This document shows positions 8,657 through 17,851 of a stretch of DNA of 64,000 nucleotides, piece after piece. The notes under the pieces were generated by a model that did not search any database, was not told the origin of the DNA, and was given only the letters and a program-made list of their open reading frames with translations. The stretch covers positions 2,679,001-2,743,000 of the forward strand of contig NZ_CP108882.1 in NCBI RefSeq assembly GCF_036347055.1, in the 5' to 3' direction. Source of the DNA: Streptomyces sp. NBC_00820. GTDB lineage: Bacteria; Actinomycetota; Actinomycetes; Streptomycetales; Streptomycetaceae. The position numbers and the translations under genes were made by a program. Position 1 is the first letter of the stretch. Each line of letters begins with the position of its first letter.

Positions 8657-9232
8657 TCAGACGTTGACGCCGAAGTCCTGGGCGATGCCGCGCAGGCCGG
8701 AGGCGTAGCCCTGGCCGATGGCGCGGAACTTCCACTCGGCGCCGTGCCGGTACAGCTCGCCGAAGACCATGGCGGTCTCGGTGGAGGCGTCCTCGCTGAG
8801 GTCGTAGCGGGCGATCTCCTGGCCGCCCGCCTGGTTCACGACGCGGATGAAGGCATTGCGGACCTGGCCGAAGGACTGCTGGCGGTTCTCCGCGTCGTAG
8901 ATCGACACCGGGAAGACGATCTTCTCGACGTCGGCCGGTACGCCGGCCAGGTCGACCTTGATCTGCTCGTCGTCGCCCTCGCCCTCACCGGTGATGTTGT
9001 CGCCGGTGTGCTCCACGGAGCCGTCCGGGCTCTTGAGGTTGTTGAAGAAGATGAAGTTCTGGTCGCTCCCGACCTTGCCTGCGTTGTTCAGCAGCAGCGC
9101 GCTGGCGTCCAGGTCGAAGTCGGTGCCGGTCGTGGAGCGGACGTCCCACCCCAGGCCGACGATGACGGCGGTAAGGCCCGGGGCCTCCTTCGTCAGCGAT
9201 ACGTTGCCGCCCTTGCTGAGGCTGACTCCCAC
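8657..9232 (-). CDS. terD: TerD family protein
   Basis: A 191-residue TerD protein starting (M)[14 protein letters not shown]. It holds [23 protein letters not shown], the acidic [17 protein letters not shown] calcium site, [17 protein letters not shown] and a final [11 protein letters not shown] chose the GTG at 9232, preceded by GGAGGA with a 3-base gap, because it gives the standard TerD length and N-terminus; an ATG upstream would add 20 unrelated residues. It is the first of two tandem terD genes reading toward the DUF475 transporter-like gene. A TAGGAT box at 9300-9305 on this strand is a candidate -10 element. Role: stress/tellurite resistance, inferred from family. Confidence 0.92.
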   Translation of the reverse strand: MGVSLSKGGNVSLTKEAPGLTAVIVGLGWDVRSTTGTDFDLDASALLLNNAGKVGSDQNFIFFNNLKSPDGSVEHTGDNITGEGEGDDEQIKVDLAGVPADVEKIVFPVSIYDAENRQQSFGQVRNAFIRVVNQAGGQEIARYDLSEDASTETAMVFGELYRHGAEWKFRAIGQGYASGLRGIAQDFGVNV

Positions 9233-9299
9233 GGGTCCTCCATGTGGTGTCCAGGGGCGGGAAGCCCCGTCGTGCTTCGGATATGGGATCAACGTGCCG

Positions 9300-9305
9300 A
9301 TCCTA
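9300..9305 (-). promoter_or_regulatory. Candidate -10 box for terD
   Basis: TAGGAT on the minus strand matches the Streptomyces vegetative -10 consensus, about 68 bases before the terD GTG. No good -35 is visible 16-19 bases upstream. Confidence 0.35.
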
Positions 9306-9371
9306 GTAACGGGTTCCCGCCCCCGCAGTCCCTGGACCCGGAGATTCGCTGGTCTCGGCCCAGGGACGGGC

Positions 9372-9830
9372 TCAGATGGTGTCGAGCGCCTTGACGTACT
9401 CGTCCAGGTCGCGCGCGTCCATCAGGGCGTTGAGTACGGTCCACCGCACGACGCCCTCCTTGTCGATCACGAACGTTCCGCGGTTGGCGAGGCCCTTCTC
9501 CTCGTCGAAGACGCCGTACGCGCGCGAGACGTTGCCGTGCGGCCAGAAGTCGCTCAGCAGCGGGTACTCCAGGCCCTCCTGCTCGCCGAAGACGCGCAGG
9601 GTGTGGATGGAGTCGTTGGAGACGGCGAGCACCTGGGTGTCGCGGTCCGCGAACTTCGGCAGGTTGTCGCGCAGCTCGCAGAGCTCGCCGGTGCACACAC
9701 CGGTGAAGGCGAAGGGATAGAAGAGGAGCACCACGTTCTTCTCACCGCGGAAGTCGGAGAGCTTCACGGTGCGGCCGTGGTTGTCCTTGAGCTCGAAGTC
9801 GGGTGCCTTGTCGCCGACCTGGATCGCCAT
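9372..9830 (-). CDS. ahpE: AhpE-type peroxiredoxin
   Basis: A 152-residue thiol peroxidase of the AhpC/TSA fold. The peroxidatic cysteine is C46 in [13 protein letters not shown], and C51 five residues later could be a nearby partner. The conserved Pro/Thr before it and a downstream arginine ([12 protein letters not shown] region) complete the active site. Length and sequence fit the actinobacterial AhpE group, which reduces organic peroxides and peroxynitrite with mycoredoxin as electron donor. It lies beside a DUF3052 gene, as in Mycobacterium tuberculosis (Rv2238c/Rv2239c, recalled). The ATG at 9830 follows a GAAGGGAAG-type site. It would protect the adjacent central-metabolic enzymes or the cell at large; regulation is not visible. 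Confidence 0.9.
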   Translation of the reverse strand: MAIQVGDKAPDFELKDNHGRTVKLSDFRGEKNVVLLFYPFAFTGVCTGELCELRDNLPKFADRDTQVLAVSNDSIHTLRVFGEQEGLEYPLLSDFWPHGNVSRAYGVFDEEKGLANRGTFVIDKEGVVRWTVLNALMDARDLDEYVKALDTI

Positions 9831-10017
9831 CGTCGTGCTTCCCTTCGGTGGGCCGTTCGGGTGAGAGCGCGGAACGCGCTCGGAACCACCCTACGCAGCG
9901 ATCACCGAGGGGCTTCGGACGGGCCGGGGTAAGCCGGCCCGCCCGGCGTCGGGACCGGGGGCGCCGGACCGGGCGGGGTCTGCGGGAGCAGCCCCGGTAC
10001 CGGCCGGCGCGGCACGG

Positions 10018-10455
10018 TCACTTCTTGGACTTGGCCGCCTTCGGTGTCGCCAGACGGCTTCCGCTCCAGTCCTTGCCGACGCTGACGCTCTTGGAAGCGG
10101 TCAGGCCTGCGGTCGTCGCGGCTTCCGAGATGTCGCTCGGCTCCACATACCCCGCACGGCCGGTCTTCGGCGTGAGAAGCAGAATGGCGCCACCCTCTTC
10201 GATGTACGTGGTGGCATCCACCAGCGCATCCGTGAGGTCTCCGTCGTCGTCACGGAACCAAAGCACAACGGCGTCGGCTACGTCGTCGTACTCCTCGTCC
10301 ATGAGGTCGGCCTCGATGACTTCCTCAATGGCCTCGCGGAGCTCCTGATCGACGTCGTCGTCGTAGCCGATCTCCTGGACCACCTGCCCGGGCTGGAACC
10401 CCAGCCTGGCGGCAGGGTTCGTCCGCTCCTCCGCGTGGTCCGCGGTCGCGCTCAC
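10018..10455 (-). CDS. DUF3052 family protein
   Basis: A 145-residue, very acidic protein of unknown function restricted to actinobacteria. After a disordered start it has LGFQPGQVVQEIGYDDD, then ELREAIEEVIEADLMDE, an AVVLWFRDDDGD strand and AILLLTPKTGRAGYVEPSDI, ending in a lysine-rich tail. The GTG at 10455 is preceded by AGGAGG with a 6-base gap; an upstream ATA/ATG-type start would add six residues. Its steady association with ahpE and aceE across actinobacteria suggests a link with pyruvate or redox metabolism, but no activity can be named. It is divergent from aceE across a 513-bp gap. Confidence 0.85.
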   Translation of the reverse strand: MSATADHAEERTNPAARLGFQPGQVVQEIGYDDDVDQELREAIEEVIEADLMDEEYDDVADAVVLWFRDDDGDLTDALVDATTYIEEGGAILLLTPKTGRAGYVEPSDISEAATTAGLTASKSVSVGKDWSGSRLATPKAAKSKK

Positions 10456-10968
10456 GGGTTGCCTCCTGATCATGTCTTGGTGAATATCTCAGCCACGCGC
10501 GTGCGCGAAGCATTGGCCGTAGTCCACACGGGCGGGACGGATCGCGCAAGTACCCGGCCGTCCAGACCGCCGAAACGGTGACGATCCTGGCCGTGTCGCC
10601 GCAACTTCTCGCACCGTATCCCGATTTCCGGGGAACCACATCACACCGATGCGCCCGGAATGCACGGTTCGGAATCATCCGTCGATACGTTGCTCGAACA
10701 ACTTTGCCATGCCCGTCACGCCCCGGGCGTATCGTTGCGGTTTGACCGGGGAACGGCAAACCGGTGCCGGGAGAGGCCCGCGGGGGCCGACCGGGGACGG
10801 GCCGGCGGACGCGCCGATGGGCGCACCGATGGGCGCGCCGATGGACGTATATAAGGACGTATCGGAACAAACGCGCCGGTTGACGTGACGGACGCCGTCC
10901 CGAGGTACACGATGGGGAGCGGTGCAGGCACGAGTGAAAAACTGGCCCTCCGACAGGTAAGGAACAGC
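10456..10968. promoter_or_regulatory. Long divergent region between the DUF3052 gene and aceE, with 12-bp tandem repeats
   Basis: This 513-bp gap has no convincing gene. It is less GC-rich than its flanks and must hold the promoters of both genes. At 10810-10845 lie three tandem 12-mers of type CGCGCCGATGGG, followed by GACGTAT repeated at 10843 and 10856 around an A+T-rich TATATAAG. TTGACG at 10879-10884 could be a -35 for aceE. A CGATACGTTGC/CGTATCGTTGC pair near 10682 and 10727 might be operator half-sites. Confidence 0.5.
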
Positions 10969-13725
10969 GTGGCTTCCGGATCCGATCGCAATCCGATCAT
11001 CATTGGCGGCCTTCCGAGTCAGGTTCCTGACTTCGATCCCGAAGAGACCCAGGAGTGGCTCGACTCCCTCGACGCGGCCGTCGACGAGCGCGGCCGGGAG
11101 CGGGCCCGCTACCTCATGCTGCGCCTGATCGAGCGCGCCCGCGAGAAGCGCGTGGCCGTGCCCGAGATGCGCAGCACGGACTACGTCAACACGATCGCCA
11201 CCAAGGACGAGCCGTTCTTCCCGGGCAACGAGGAGATCGAGCGCAGGATCCTCAACGCGACCCGCTGGAACGCGGCCGTGATGGTCTCGCGCGCGCAGCG
11301 CCCCGGCATCGGCGTGGGCGGCCACATCGCCACCTTCGCCTCCTCCGCCTCGCTCTACGACGTGGGCTTCAACCACTTCTTCCGCGGCAAGGACGGGGGC
11401 GACGGCGGGGACCAGGTCTTCTTCCAGGGGCACGCCTCGCCGGGCATCTACGCCCGCGCGTACCTGCTCGACCGGCTCAGCGCGGACCAGCTGGACGGCT
11501 TCCGCCAGGAGAAGTCGCGGTACCCCGACGGCCTGTCGAGCTACCCGCACCCGCGCTCCATGCCGGACTTCTGGGAGTTCCCGACGGTCTCCATGGGCCT
11601 CGGCCCGCTGGGCGCGATCTACCAGGCGCGGATGAACCGCTACATGGAGGCGCGCGGCATCGCGGACACCTCCAAGTCGCACGTGTGGGCGTTCCTCGGC
11701 GACGGCGAGATGGACGAGCCGGAGTCGCTCGGCCAGCTGTCCATCGCCGCGCGCGAGGGCCTGGACAACCTGACCTTCGTCGTCAACTGCAACCTCCAGC
11801 GGCTCGACGGGCCGGTGCGCGGCAACGGAAAGATCATCCAGGAGCTGGAGTCGGTCTTCCGGGGTGCCGGCTGGAACGTGATCAAGCTGGTCTGGGACCG
11901 CAGCTGGGACCCGCTGCTCGCCCAGGACCGCGACGGCGTGCTGGTGAACAAGATGAACATCACACCGGACGGCCAGTTCCAGACGTACGCCACCGAGTCC
12001 GGCGCCTACATCCGCGACCACTTCTTCGGCGACGACCACCGGCTGCGCGCGATGGTCCAGGACATGACCGACGACCAGATCCTGCACCTGGGCCGTGGCG
12101 GTCACGACCACCGGAAGATCTTCGCGGCGATGTCGGCGGCCAAGGCGCACAAGGGCCAGCCGACGGTGATCCTCGCCAAGACCGTCAAGGGATGGACGCT
12201 CGGCCCGAACTTCGAGGGCCGCAACGCCACGCACCAGATGAAGAAGCTGACGGTCGACGACCTCAAGCGCTTCCGGGACCGCCTGCACCTGCCGATCTCC
12301 GACAAGGAGCTGGAGTCCGGCGCCCCGCCGTACTACCACCCGGGCCGGAACTCGGAGGAGCTCCAGTACATGCACGACCGGCGCAAGTCGCACGGCGGGT
12401 ACGTCCCGACGCGCGTCGTGCGCTCCAAGCCGCTCCCGCTGCCGGACGACAAGACGTACGCGGGTGTGAAGAAGGGCTCCGGTCAGCAGTCCATCGCCAC
12501 GACGATGGCGTTCGTCCGGCTGCTGAAGGACCTCATGCGGGACAAGGAGATCGGCAAGCGGTTCGTGCTGATCGCGCCGGACGAGTACCGCACGTTCGGT
12601 ATGGACTCCTTCTTCCCGAGCGCGAAGATCTACAACCCGCTCGGCCAGCAGTACGAGGCGGTCGACCGTGATCTGCTGCTCGCGTACAAGGAGTCGCCGA
12701 CGGGGCAGATGCTGCACGACGGCATCTCCGAGGCGGGCTGCACGGCGTCGCTGATCGCGGCCGGCTCGGCGTACGCCACGCACGGCGAGCCGCTGATCCC
12801 GGTGTACGTCTTCTACTCGATGTTCGGTTTCCAGCGCACCGGCGACCAGTTCTGGCAGATGGCCGACCAGCTGGCGCGCGGTTTCGTCCTGGGTGCGACC
12901 GCCGGCCGTACGACGCTGACCGGTGAGGGTCTTCAGCACGCGGACGGGCACTCGCAGCTGCTCGCCTCGACCAACCCGGCGTGCGTGGCGTACGACCCGG
13001 CGTACGCGTACGAGATCGCGCACATCGTGCAGGACGGTCTGCGCCGTATGTACGGCGGCCCCGCCGAGAACCCCGAGCACCCGCACGGCGAGGACGTCTT
13101 TTACTACCTCACCGTCTACAACGAGCCCATCCAGCACCCGGCGGAGCCGGAGAACGTGGACGTCGAGGGCATCCTCAAGGGCATCCACCGGATCGGCGAG
13201 GGCACGCGGGGCTCGATCCCGGCGCAGATCATGGCGTCCGGCGTCGCGGTGCCGTGGGCGCTGGAGGCGCAGAGGATCCTCGCCGAGGACTGGGACGTCA
13301 AGGCCGACGTCTGGTCCGCCACCTCCTGGAACGAGCTGCGCCGTGAGGCCGTGGCCTGCGAGGAGCACAACCTGCTGCATCCGGAGGAGGAGCAGCGGGT
13401 GCCGTACGTGACGCGGAAGCTGGGCGGGTCCGAGGGTCCGTTCGTGGCCGTCTCCGACTGGATGCGGTCGGTTCCGGACCAGATCGCGCGGTGGGTGCCG
13501 GGGCCGTACCAGTCGCTGGGCGCGGACGGGTTCGGCTTCGCCGACACCCGGGGCGCCGCACGGCGGTTCTTCCACATCGACGCCCAGTCGATCGTGGTCG
13601 CCGTGCTGACCGAGCTGGCCAAGGAGGGCAGGATCGACCGGTCCGCGCTCAAGCAGGCCATCGACCGGTACCAGTTGCTGGACGTCACGGCGGCGCATCC
13701 GGGAGCCGCGGGCGGCGACGCGTAG
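10969..13725 (+). CDS. aceE: Pyruvate dehydrogenase E1 component, homodimeric type
   Basis: A 918-residue thiamine-diphosphate enzyme that decarboxylates pyruvate and acetylates the lipoyl E2 of the pyruvate dehydrogenase complex, feeding acetyl-CoA to the TCA cycle and fatty acids. N-terminal [15 protein letters not shown] is typical of actinobacterial Ace[14 protein letters not shown] precedes the ThDP motif GDGEMDEP (about 245) ending in [14 protein letters not shown]. Length is that of the single-chain E1, not the split alpha/beta form. The GTG at 10969 after AGGTAAGGAACAGC is preferred because conserved sequence begins there; ATG at 10912 is the alternative. No E2 or E3 gene is adjacent. 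A hairpin terminator follows. The neighbouring ahpE/DUF3052 genes and downstream fab genes repeat mycobacterial gene order. Confidence 0.96.
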   Translation: MASGSDRNPIIIGGLPSQVPDFDPEETQEWLDSLDAAVDERGRERARYLMLRLIERAREKRVAVPEMRSTDYVNTIATKDEPFFPGNEEIERRILNATRWNAAVMVSRAQRPGIGVGGHIATFASSASLYDVGFNHFFRGKDGGDGGDQVFFQGHASPGIYARAYLLDRLSADQLDGFRQEKSRYPDGLSSYPHPRSMPDFWEFPTVSMGLGPLGAIYQARMNRYMEARGIADTSKSHVWAFLGDGEMDEPESLGQLSIAAREGLDNLTFVVNCNLQRLDGPVRGNGKIIQELESVFRGAGWNVIKLVWDRSWDPLLAQDRDGVLVNKMNITPDGQFQTYATESGAYIRDHFFGDDHRLRAMVQDMTDDQILHLGRGGHDHRKIFAAMSAAKAHKGQPTVILAKTVKGWTLGPNFEGRNATHQMKKLTVDDLKRFRDRLHLPISDKELESGAPPYYHPGRNSEELQYMHDRRKSHGGYVPTRVVRSKPLPLPDDKTYAGVKKGSGQQSIATTMAFVRLLKDLMRDKEIGKRFVLIAPDEYRTFGMDSFFPSAKIYNPLGQQYEAVDRDLLLAYKESPTGQMLHDGISEAGCTASLIAAGSAYATHGEPLIPVYVFYSMFGFQRTGDQFWQMADQLARGFVLGATAGRTTLTGEGLQHADGHSQLLASTNPACVAYDPAYAYEIAHIVQDGLRRMYGGPAENPEHPHGEDVFYYLTVYNEPIQHPAEPENVDVEGILKGIHRIGEGTRGSIPAQIMASGVAVPWALEAQRILAEDWDVKADVWSATSWNELRREAVACEEHNLLHPEEEQRVPYVTRKLGGSEGPFVAVSDWMRSVPDQIARWVPGPYQSLGADGFGFADTRGAARRFFHIDAQSIVVAVLTELAKEGRIDRSALKQAIDRYQLLDVTAAHPGAAGGDA

Positions 13726-13744
13726 CGCGGCTGTCATGCGGGTG

Positions 13745-13774
13745 AGGGCGGTGGGGTTCCGACTCCACCGCCCT
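13745..13774 (+). terminator. Rho-independent-type terminator after aceE
   Basis: Twelve-base arms AGGGCGGTGGGG and CTCCACCGCCCT (one G.U pair) flank a six-base loop. A T-rich TACGTTTTCTTT follows, ideal for intrinsic termination. Confidence 0.85.
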
Positions 13775-13797
13775 TACGTTTTCTTTACGATGCGGAC

Positions 13798-14538
13798 ATG
13801 GAGGAACAAACCGCACAGAAGCGGTGGGAACGGCACACCCAACGGCCCTTGCTCGCACTGGCGGTGGCCTTCGCTGTCGCCTATGCGGTGCCCATCGTGC
13901 GGAGTTCCGCGAGCCCCTCGGTGACGGCCTGGTGCGCGGGGGTGGAGTGGGTGGTGTGGGCGGCGTTCGCCACGGACTACCTGATGCGCCTGGCTCTCGC
14001 CGAACGGCGCCGGGACTTCGTCCGCGGACACTGGCCGGACCTGTGCGCGGTGGTGCTGCCGGTGCTCCAGCCGCTGCGGCTGCTGCGGCTGGTGTCGACG
14101 CTGCTGCTGGTGGGGCGGCGGGCGCGGATGGCTCCGCAGATCCGGCTCACCACCTATGTGGTGGGCTCGGTGATCGGGCTGCTGATGTTCGGCTCGCTGG
14201 CCGTGCTGTCGGTGGAACGGGAGTCGCCGCAGGGGAACATCCGGACGCTGGGTGACGCGGTGTGGTGGTCGTTCACGACGATGACGACCGTGGGATACGG
14301 GGATCACGCACCCACCACGGGGCTGGGGCGGATGATCGCGGTCGGGCTGATGCTGTCCGGGATCGCGCTGCTGGGTGTGGTGACCGCGAACATCGCCGCG
14401 TGGTTCATCTCCCGGTTCGAGAAGGACGACGTGGAGGAGCGGCGGCAGACGGAGGCGATCACCGCGCTGACCGAGGAGGTCCGGCTGCTGCGGACGGAGG
14501 TGGCGCGGCTGACGTCCCGCGAGGAACAGCGGCGGTGA
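13798..14538 (+). CDS. Voltage-gated-type potassium channel subunit
   Basis: A 246-residue, six-helix K+ channel. Hydrophobic segments lie at about 17-34 and 41-67. An arginine-spaced S4-like stretch (LRLLRLVSTLLLVGRRAR, about 95-112) follows, then S5, the pore helix WWSFTTMTTVGYGD (selectivity filter TVGYGD, about 155-170) and S6. The C-terminal 40 residues are charged and likely coiled coil (ALTEEVRLLRTEVARL), suited to tetramer assembly. The ATG at 13798 has no Shine-Dalgarno; TACGAT at 13786-13791 is a well-placed -10 box giving a leaderless transcript. Convergent with the small membrane protein gene downstream. Physiological role probably membrane-potential control. Confidence 0.92.
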   Translation: MEEQTAQKRWERHTQRPLLALAVAFAVAYAVPIVRSSASPSVTAWCAGVEWVVWAAFATDYLMRLALAERRRDFVRGHWPDLCAVVLPVLQPLRLLRLVSTLLLVGRRARMAPQIRLTTYVVGSVIGLLMFGSLAVLSVERESPQGNIRTLGDAVWWSFTTMTTVGYGDHAPTTGLGRMIAVGLMLSGIALLGVVTANIAAWFISRFEKDDVEERRQTEAITALTEEVRLLRTEVARLTSREEQRR

Positions 14539-14576
14539 GCGGGGGCGCGGGGGCGAGTAGCCCGGTGCCGACGCAC

Positions 14577-14637
14577 GCAGCGCGGCCGGCCGTTCCCCGG
14601 GCCAAGAGGCGCCGAGGGGAACGGCCGGCCGTGCTGC
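14577..14637. terminator. Bidirectional terminator hairpin between convergent genes
   Basis: Perfect 16-base arms CGGCCGGCCGTTCCCC (14583-14598) and GGGGAACGGCCGGCCG (14616-14631), extended by GCAGCG/TGCTGC with one mismatch, flank a 17-base loop. It separates the K+ channel gene from the oppositely oriented small membrane protein gene. Confidence 0.8.
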
Positions 14638-14670
14638 GCCGGTTCCCGGCTGCTGTCGTCCTGGGCCCGG

Positions 14671-14976
14671 CTAGAGAATCCCGTGGCCCCAGGCCGCCGC
14701 GCCCGCGAGGGCGACGATGGCCAGCAAGGTGTCGATGGCACCCAGTACCAGGGCCACCAGGGCGGGAACGGAGTGGCCCGAGGACCACTTGCGGCCCATC
14801 GACCGCCACCCGCAGAACATCGCCACCGGCCCGAGGACGATACCCAGGACGAAGAAGCCGGCCACCGCGCAGATGGCGCCGATGACGCCGAGCGTCGCAC
14901 GGTCCGGCCCGGTCCGTTGCCATGTCCGGCCGCGTGACCGGAGGTACCCGCGCGTGCCGTGTCCGAAGCCTGCCAT
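14671..14976 (-). CDS. Small two-helix membrane protein
   Basis: A 101-residue protein with a basic N-terminus (TRGYLRSRGRTWQRTG) and two hydrophobic segments, about residues 28-53 (LGVIGAICAVAGFFVLGIVLG) and 68-95. The helices are separated by a short charged WRSMGRKWSSG loop, the pattern of small DUF4190-like proteins. I do not recognise a function. AAGGAG lies six bases before the ATG at 14976; an ATG one codon earlier (14979) is equally in frame. The 238 bp upstream, to the MFS gene end, hold no other gene and presumably its promoter. Convergent with the K+ channel gene. Confidence 0.75.
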   Translation of the reverse strand: MAGFGHGTRGYLRSRGRTWQRTGPDRATLGVIGAICAVAGFFVLGIVLGPVAMFCGWRSMGRKWSSGHSVPALVALVLGAIDTLLAIVALAGAAAWGHGIL

Positions 14977-15214
14977 CATCAACTCCTTGATGTTCCTGGA
15001 CAGTTCGGCTTCGTCTATCGGCTACCCCGGTTTCCCGCGCGCAGACCCGCGCGCGCCGCTCCCCTCCAGCGGCGCGCGCCCCGGCCCGGGTACCTCCCAT
15101 GCCCTGCGGAGGACTTGACCCACTGTGACCTGCGGCGCACGCCCGGGTCGAGGAGTCTCCGGCGGCGTCACCCTGATAGGCGAACTCCGGGAGGAACCGG
15201 GGAAATGACGGGCC

Positions 15215-16861
15215 TCAGATGTGCCCCACTCCCGCGCCGGCCTCGGCGTTGTCGCCGCGCCTGGTGAGCAGGGCGACGAGGATGGCGACCGCGGCGACGC
15301 CCGCCGCGACCAGGCAGGCGAGGCTCATGCCGGAGATGAAGGTGTCGTGCGCGACCTCCGTGATCTTCGCGGCGATCGGTCCGGGCGTGCCCTTCGGTAC
15401 CGGCGCCACACCGACCTGGACGGCCTCGGAGACCTGGTCCAGCTGGGCCGGCGTCAGCTTCGGCAGTCCCGCGCCGGTCCAGTTGCCCGCCAGGTCGTTG
15501 TCGACCTTGGAGGCCATCACGGCACCCAGCACCGCCGTGCCGAGGCTTCCGCCGATCTGCATGGCCGCCTGCTGGAGACCGCCGGCCACACCGGACAGCT
15601 CCATGGGGGCGTTGCCGACGATGACCTCGGTGGCGCCGACCATCACGGGGGCGAGGCCGAGGCCGAGCAGGGCGAACCAGACCGACATCACGCCGCTGCC
15701 GGTGTCGGCCTCCAGCGTCGACATGCCGTACATGGCGATCGCGGTGAGGGCCATCCCGGACGCGAGCGGGACGCGGGGGCCCAGCTTGGTGATCAGCGCG
15801 CCGGCCAGCGGGGAGCCGACGATCATCATGCCGGTGAGCGGGAGCAGGTGCAGGCCGGCGTCGACCGGGCTGAGCCCGTGGACCTTCTGGAGGTAGAAGG
15901 TCACGAAGAACAGGCCGCCCATGAAGGCGATGGCCATGAGGACCATCAGGACCACGCCCGCGGACAGCGGCACCGAGCGGAACAGCGTCAGCGGGATCAG
16001 CGGCTCGCCGACCTTGGTCTCCCAGACCGAGAACAGAGCGAAGAGCAGCACCGAGGCGGCGAGGAACGTCCAGGTCATGCCGTCGCCCCAGCCCCAGGTA
16101 GGCGCCTTGATGAGCGCCCAGACCAGGCAGAACATCGCGCCGGAGAGCAGCGCGATGCCGAGGACGTCGAAGGAGCGCGGCGCACTGCCCTCGTCCGGCG
16201 TGCCCTGCCCGAGGGCGGCACGGTGGTCGCGCAGGATCAGCAGGCCGAGGGCGAGGGCGAGCAGGCCTACGGGCACGTTGATGAAGAACACCGACTGCCA
16301 GTTGACGTGCTGGACCAGGACGCCGCCGAGGATCGGGCCGCCCGCGGTGGAGGCGCCGATGACCATGCCCCAGATGCCGATCGCCATGTTGAGCTTCTCG
16401 GCGGGGAAGGTGGCCCGCAGCAGGCCGAGCGCGGCCGGCATCAGCAGCGCGCCGAACAGGCCCTGGAAGACGCGGAAGGTGACGACCACCGGGATGCTGT
16501 GGGACAGCCCGATGGCGCCGGAGGCGAGGGCGAAGCCCGTGACGCCGATGAGGAAGGTCTGGCGGTGGCCGAAGCGGTCACCGAGCTTGCCCGCGGTGAT
16601 CAGGCAGACCGCGAGGGCGAGGAAGTAGGCATTGGTGATCCACTGCACGTCGGAGAAGCTCGCGTGCAGGTCGTCGGCGATGGCCGGGTTGGCGATGGCC
16701 ACGATGGTGCCGTCGAGGGCGACCATCATGACCCCCACGGCGACGGTGATGAGGGTGAACCAGGGATGGCCGCGCAGCCCGGTGGCCGGGGCCGGTTCGG
16801 GCGGGGCCGTCGCCGCCTCGTCCCCCGGCCCCGTCGTGTCGATGGTGGTCTGACCAGTCAT
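15215..16861 (-). CDS. MFS drug efflux transporter, DHA2 (EmrB/QacA) family
   Basis: A 548-residue, fourteen-helix proton antiporter. TM1 contains VMMVALDGTIVAIANPAI (motif D1 of DHA2), followed by the loop GKLGDRFGHRQ (motif A) near residue 92 and GASTAGGPILGGVLV (motif C, the antiporter signature) near 170. It should export toxic organic compounds or antibiotics. It is divergently paired with a TetR regulator, the classic arrangement of a self-repressed efflux system. The ATG at 16861 lacks a ribosome-binding site but lies seven bases after a TAGCCT -10 box with TTGTCA 18 bases upstream, implying a leaderless mRNA. Substrate cannot be read from sequence. Confidence 0.92.
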   Translation of the reverse strand: MTGQTTIDTTGPGDEAATAPPEPAPATGLRGHPWFTLITVAVGVMMVALDGTIVAIANPAIADDLHASFSDVQWITNAYFLALAVCLITAGKLGDRFGHRQTFLIGVTGFALASGAIGLSHSIPVVVTFRVFQGLFGALLMPAALGLLRATFPAEKLNMAIGIWGMVIGASTAGGPILGGVLVQHVNWQSVFFINVPVGLLALALGLLILRDHRAALGQGTPDEGSAPRSFDVLGIALLSGAMFCLVWALIKAPTWGWGDGMTWTFLAASVLLFALFSVWETKVGEPLIPLTLFRSVPLSAGVVLMVLMAIAFMGGLFFVTFYLQKVHGLSPVDAGLHLLPLTGMMIVGSPLAGALITKLGPRVPLASGMALTAIAMYGMSTLEADTGSGVMSVWFALLGLGLAPVMVGATEVIVGNAPMELSGVAGGLQQAAMQIGGSLGTAVLGAVMASKVDNDLAGNWTGAGLPKLTPAQLDQVSEAVQVGVAPVPKGTPGPIAAKITEVAHDTFISGMSLACLVAAGVAAVAILVALLTRRGDNAEAGAGVGHI

Positions 16862-16974
16862 GAGTTCGAGGCTAGTGACAGCGACTGACAGTTGACAATC
16901 GAATTCACAAGTCGGTAACTGACATGTCGCCCGCGCCTAGGCTGGAGCGGAAGCACGTTCACGGGGAGAAAGTC
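16862..16974. promoter_or_regulatory. Divergent MFS/TetR promoter-operator
   Basis: This 113-bp region holds a minus-strand promoter TTGTCA (16893-16898), an 18-base spacer and TAGCCT (16869-16874) for the MFS gene. On the plus strand, TTGACA at 16892-16897 is followed 17 bases later by GTAACT. ACTGACA occurs at 16884-16890 and again at 16919-16925, and TGACAGTT...AACTGACA forms an imperfect inverted pair around the -35 boxes. This is the likely TetR operator. Confidence 0.55.
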
Positions 16975-17601
16975 ATGGAGTCGCTGCGCGAGCGCAAGAA
17001 GCGGCGTACGCGCGAGGCGCTGCTGCTGGCCGCCCTCGAACTGTTCACCACGCGGGGTTACGAGCGCACCACGGTCGACGAGATCGCCGAGGCCGTGGAC
17101 GTCTCGCAGCGCACCTTCTTCCGCTACTTCGCCGGCAAGGAGGACGCGGCCTTCGCCGTCCAGGAGATGACCGAGGCGCACTTCGTGGCGGCGGTGCGGG
17201 CCCGCCCGGCGCGGGAGGCGCCGATGGAGGCGCTGCGGCAGGCGGTGCTGGAGGGCTGGGACGCGATCCGGGAGACGGTCGAGTCGGCCGTGCCGGTCGA
17301 GCTGTACCTGCGGATGTACCGCACGATCGAGTCGACGCCCGCGCTGCTCGCCGCCCACCTGCGCCGCTCGGCGGCGACCGAGGAGACCATCGCCCGGCTG
17401 CTCGCCGAACGGGAGGGTGTCGACGTGGACACCGACCCGCGGCCGCGGCTGGCCGTGGCCGTCTTCGGCGGGGTGATAAGGGTCACCGAGCGCCGCTGGA
17501 GCACGGGCGACGACTTCAGCCTGGAGGCGATCCGCGCGCTCACCGCGTCGTACCTCGATCAGGTGGGGCCCGCGCTCATCGGGCACTGGCGCGCCACCTG
17601 A
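16975..17601 (+). CDS. TetR/AcrR family transcriptional regulator
   Basis: A 208-residue repressor. The helix-turn-helix is near residues 12-58: TREALLLAALELF, TTVDEIAEAVDVSQRTFFRYFAGKE. The rest is an alpha-helical ligand domain. The ATG at 16975 follows GGGGAGAAAGTC; an upstream ATG at 16924 would add 17 residues lying in the promoter region and is not favoured. Divergent from the MFS exporter, which it most likely represses until a pump substrate binds. The arrangement also implies autoregulation from the shared 113-bp region. Confidence 0.92.
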   Translation: MESLRERKKRRTREALLLAALELFTTRGYERTTVDEIAEAVDVSQRTFFRYFAGKEDAAFAVQEMTEAHFVAAVRARPAREAPMEALRQAVLEGWDAIRETVESAVPVELYLRMYRTIESTPALLAAHLRRSAATEETIARLLAEREGVDVDTDPRPRLAVAVFGGVIRVTERRWSTGDDFSLEAIRALTASYLDQVGPALIGHWRAT

Positions 17602-17851
17602 GCGGGCATGGGCACGCTTCCCGGGCGGGACACCGGCGCGCCACGCGGACGGGCGGCGGGCGGCCGTCCCGCAGCGGGGTCGCGCGCCGCGACCGAATCC
17701 GTACGCACCGCCTGACCGGGAACCGGACCGGCACCTGAAATCGTTGGCACCTCGACGGAGATCGCTCGCACATCGTCCATCGCTTCGCGAAACGTGATAC
17801 CTGTCACTCGGTACCCCCGAGTCCCTCCCGTTCTCCTAGTGTGTCCTCCCA

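Noticed and set aside
10675..13737. 1020-codon minus-strand frame across aceE
   Set aside because: The plus strand carries a complete AceE with catalytic motifs; the antisense translation is Arg/Val/His-rich and non-conserved.
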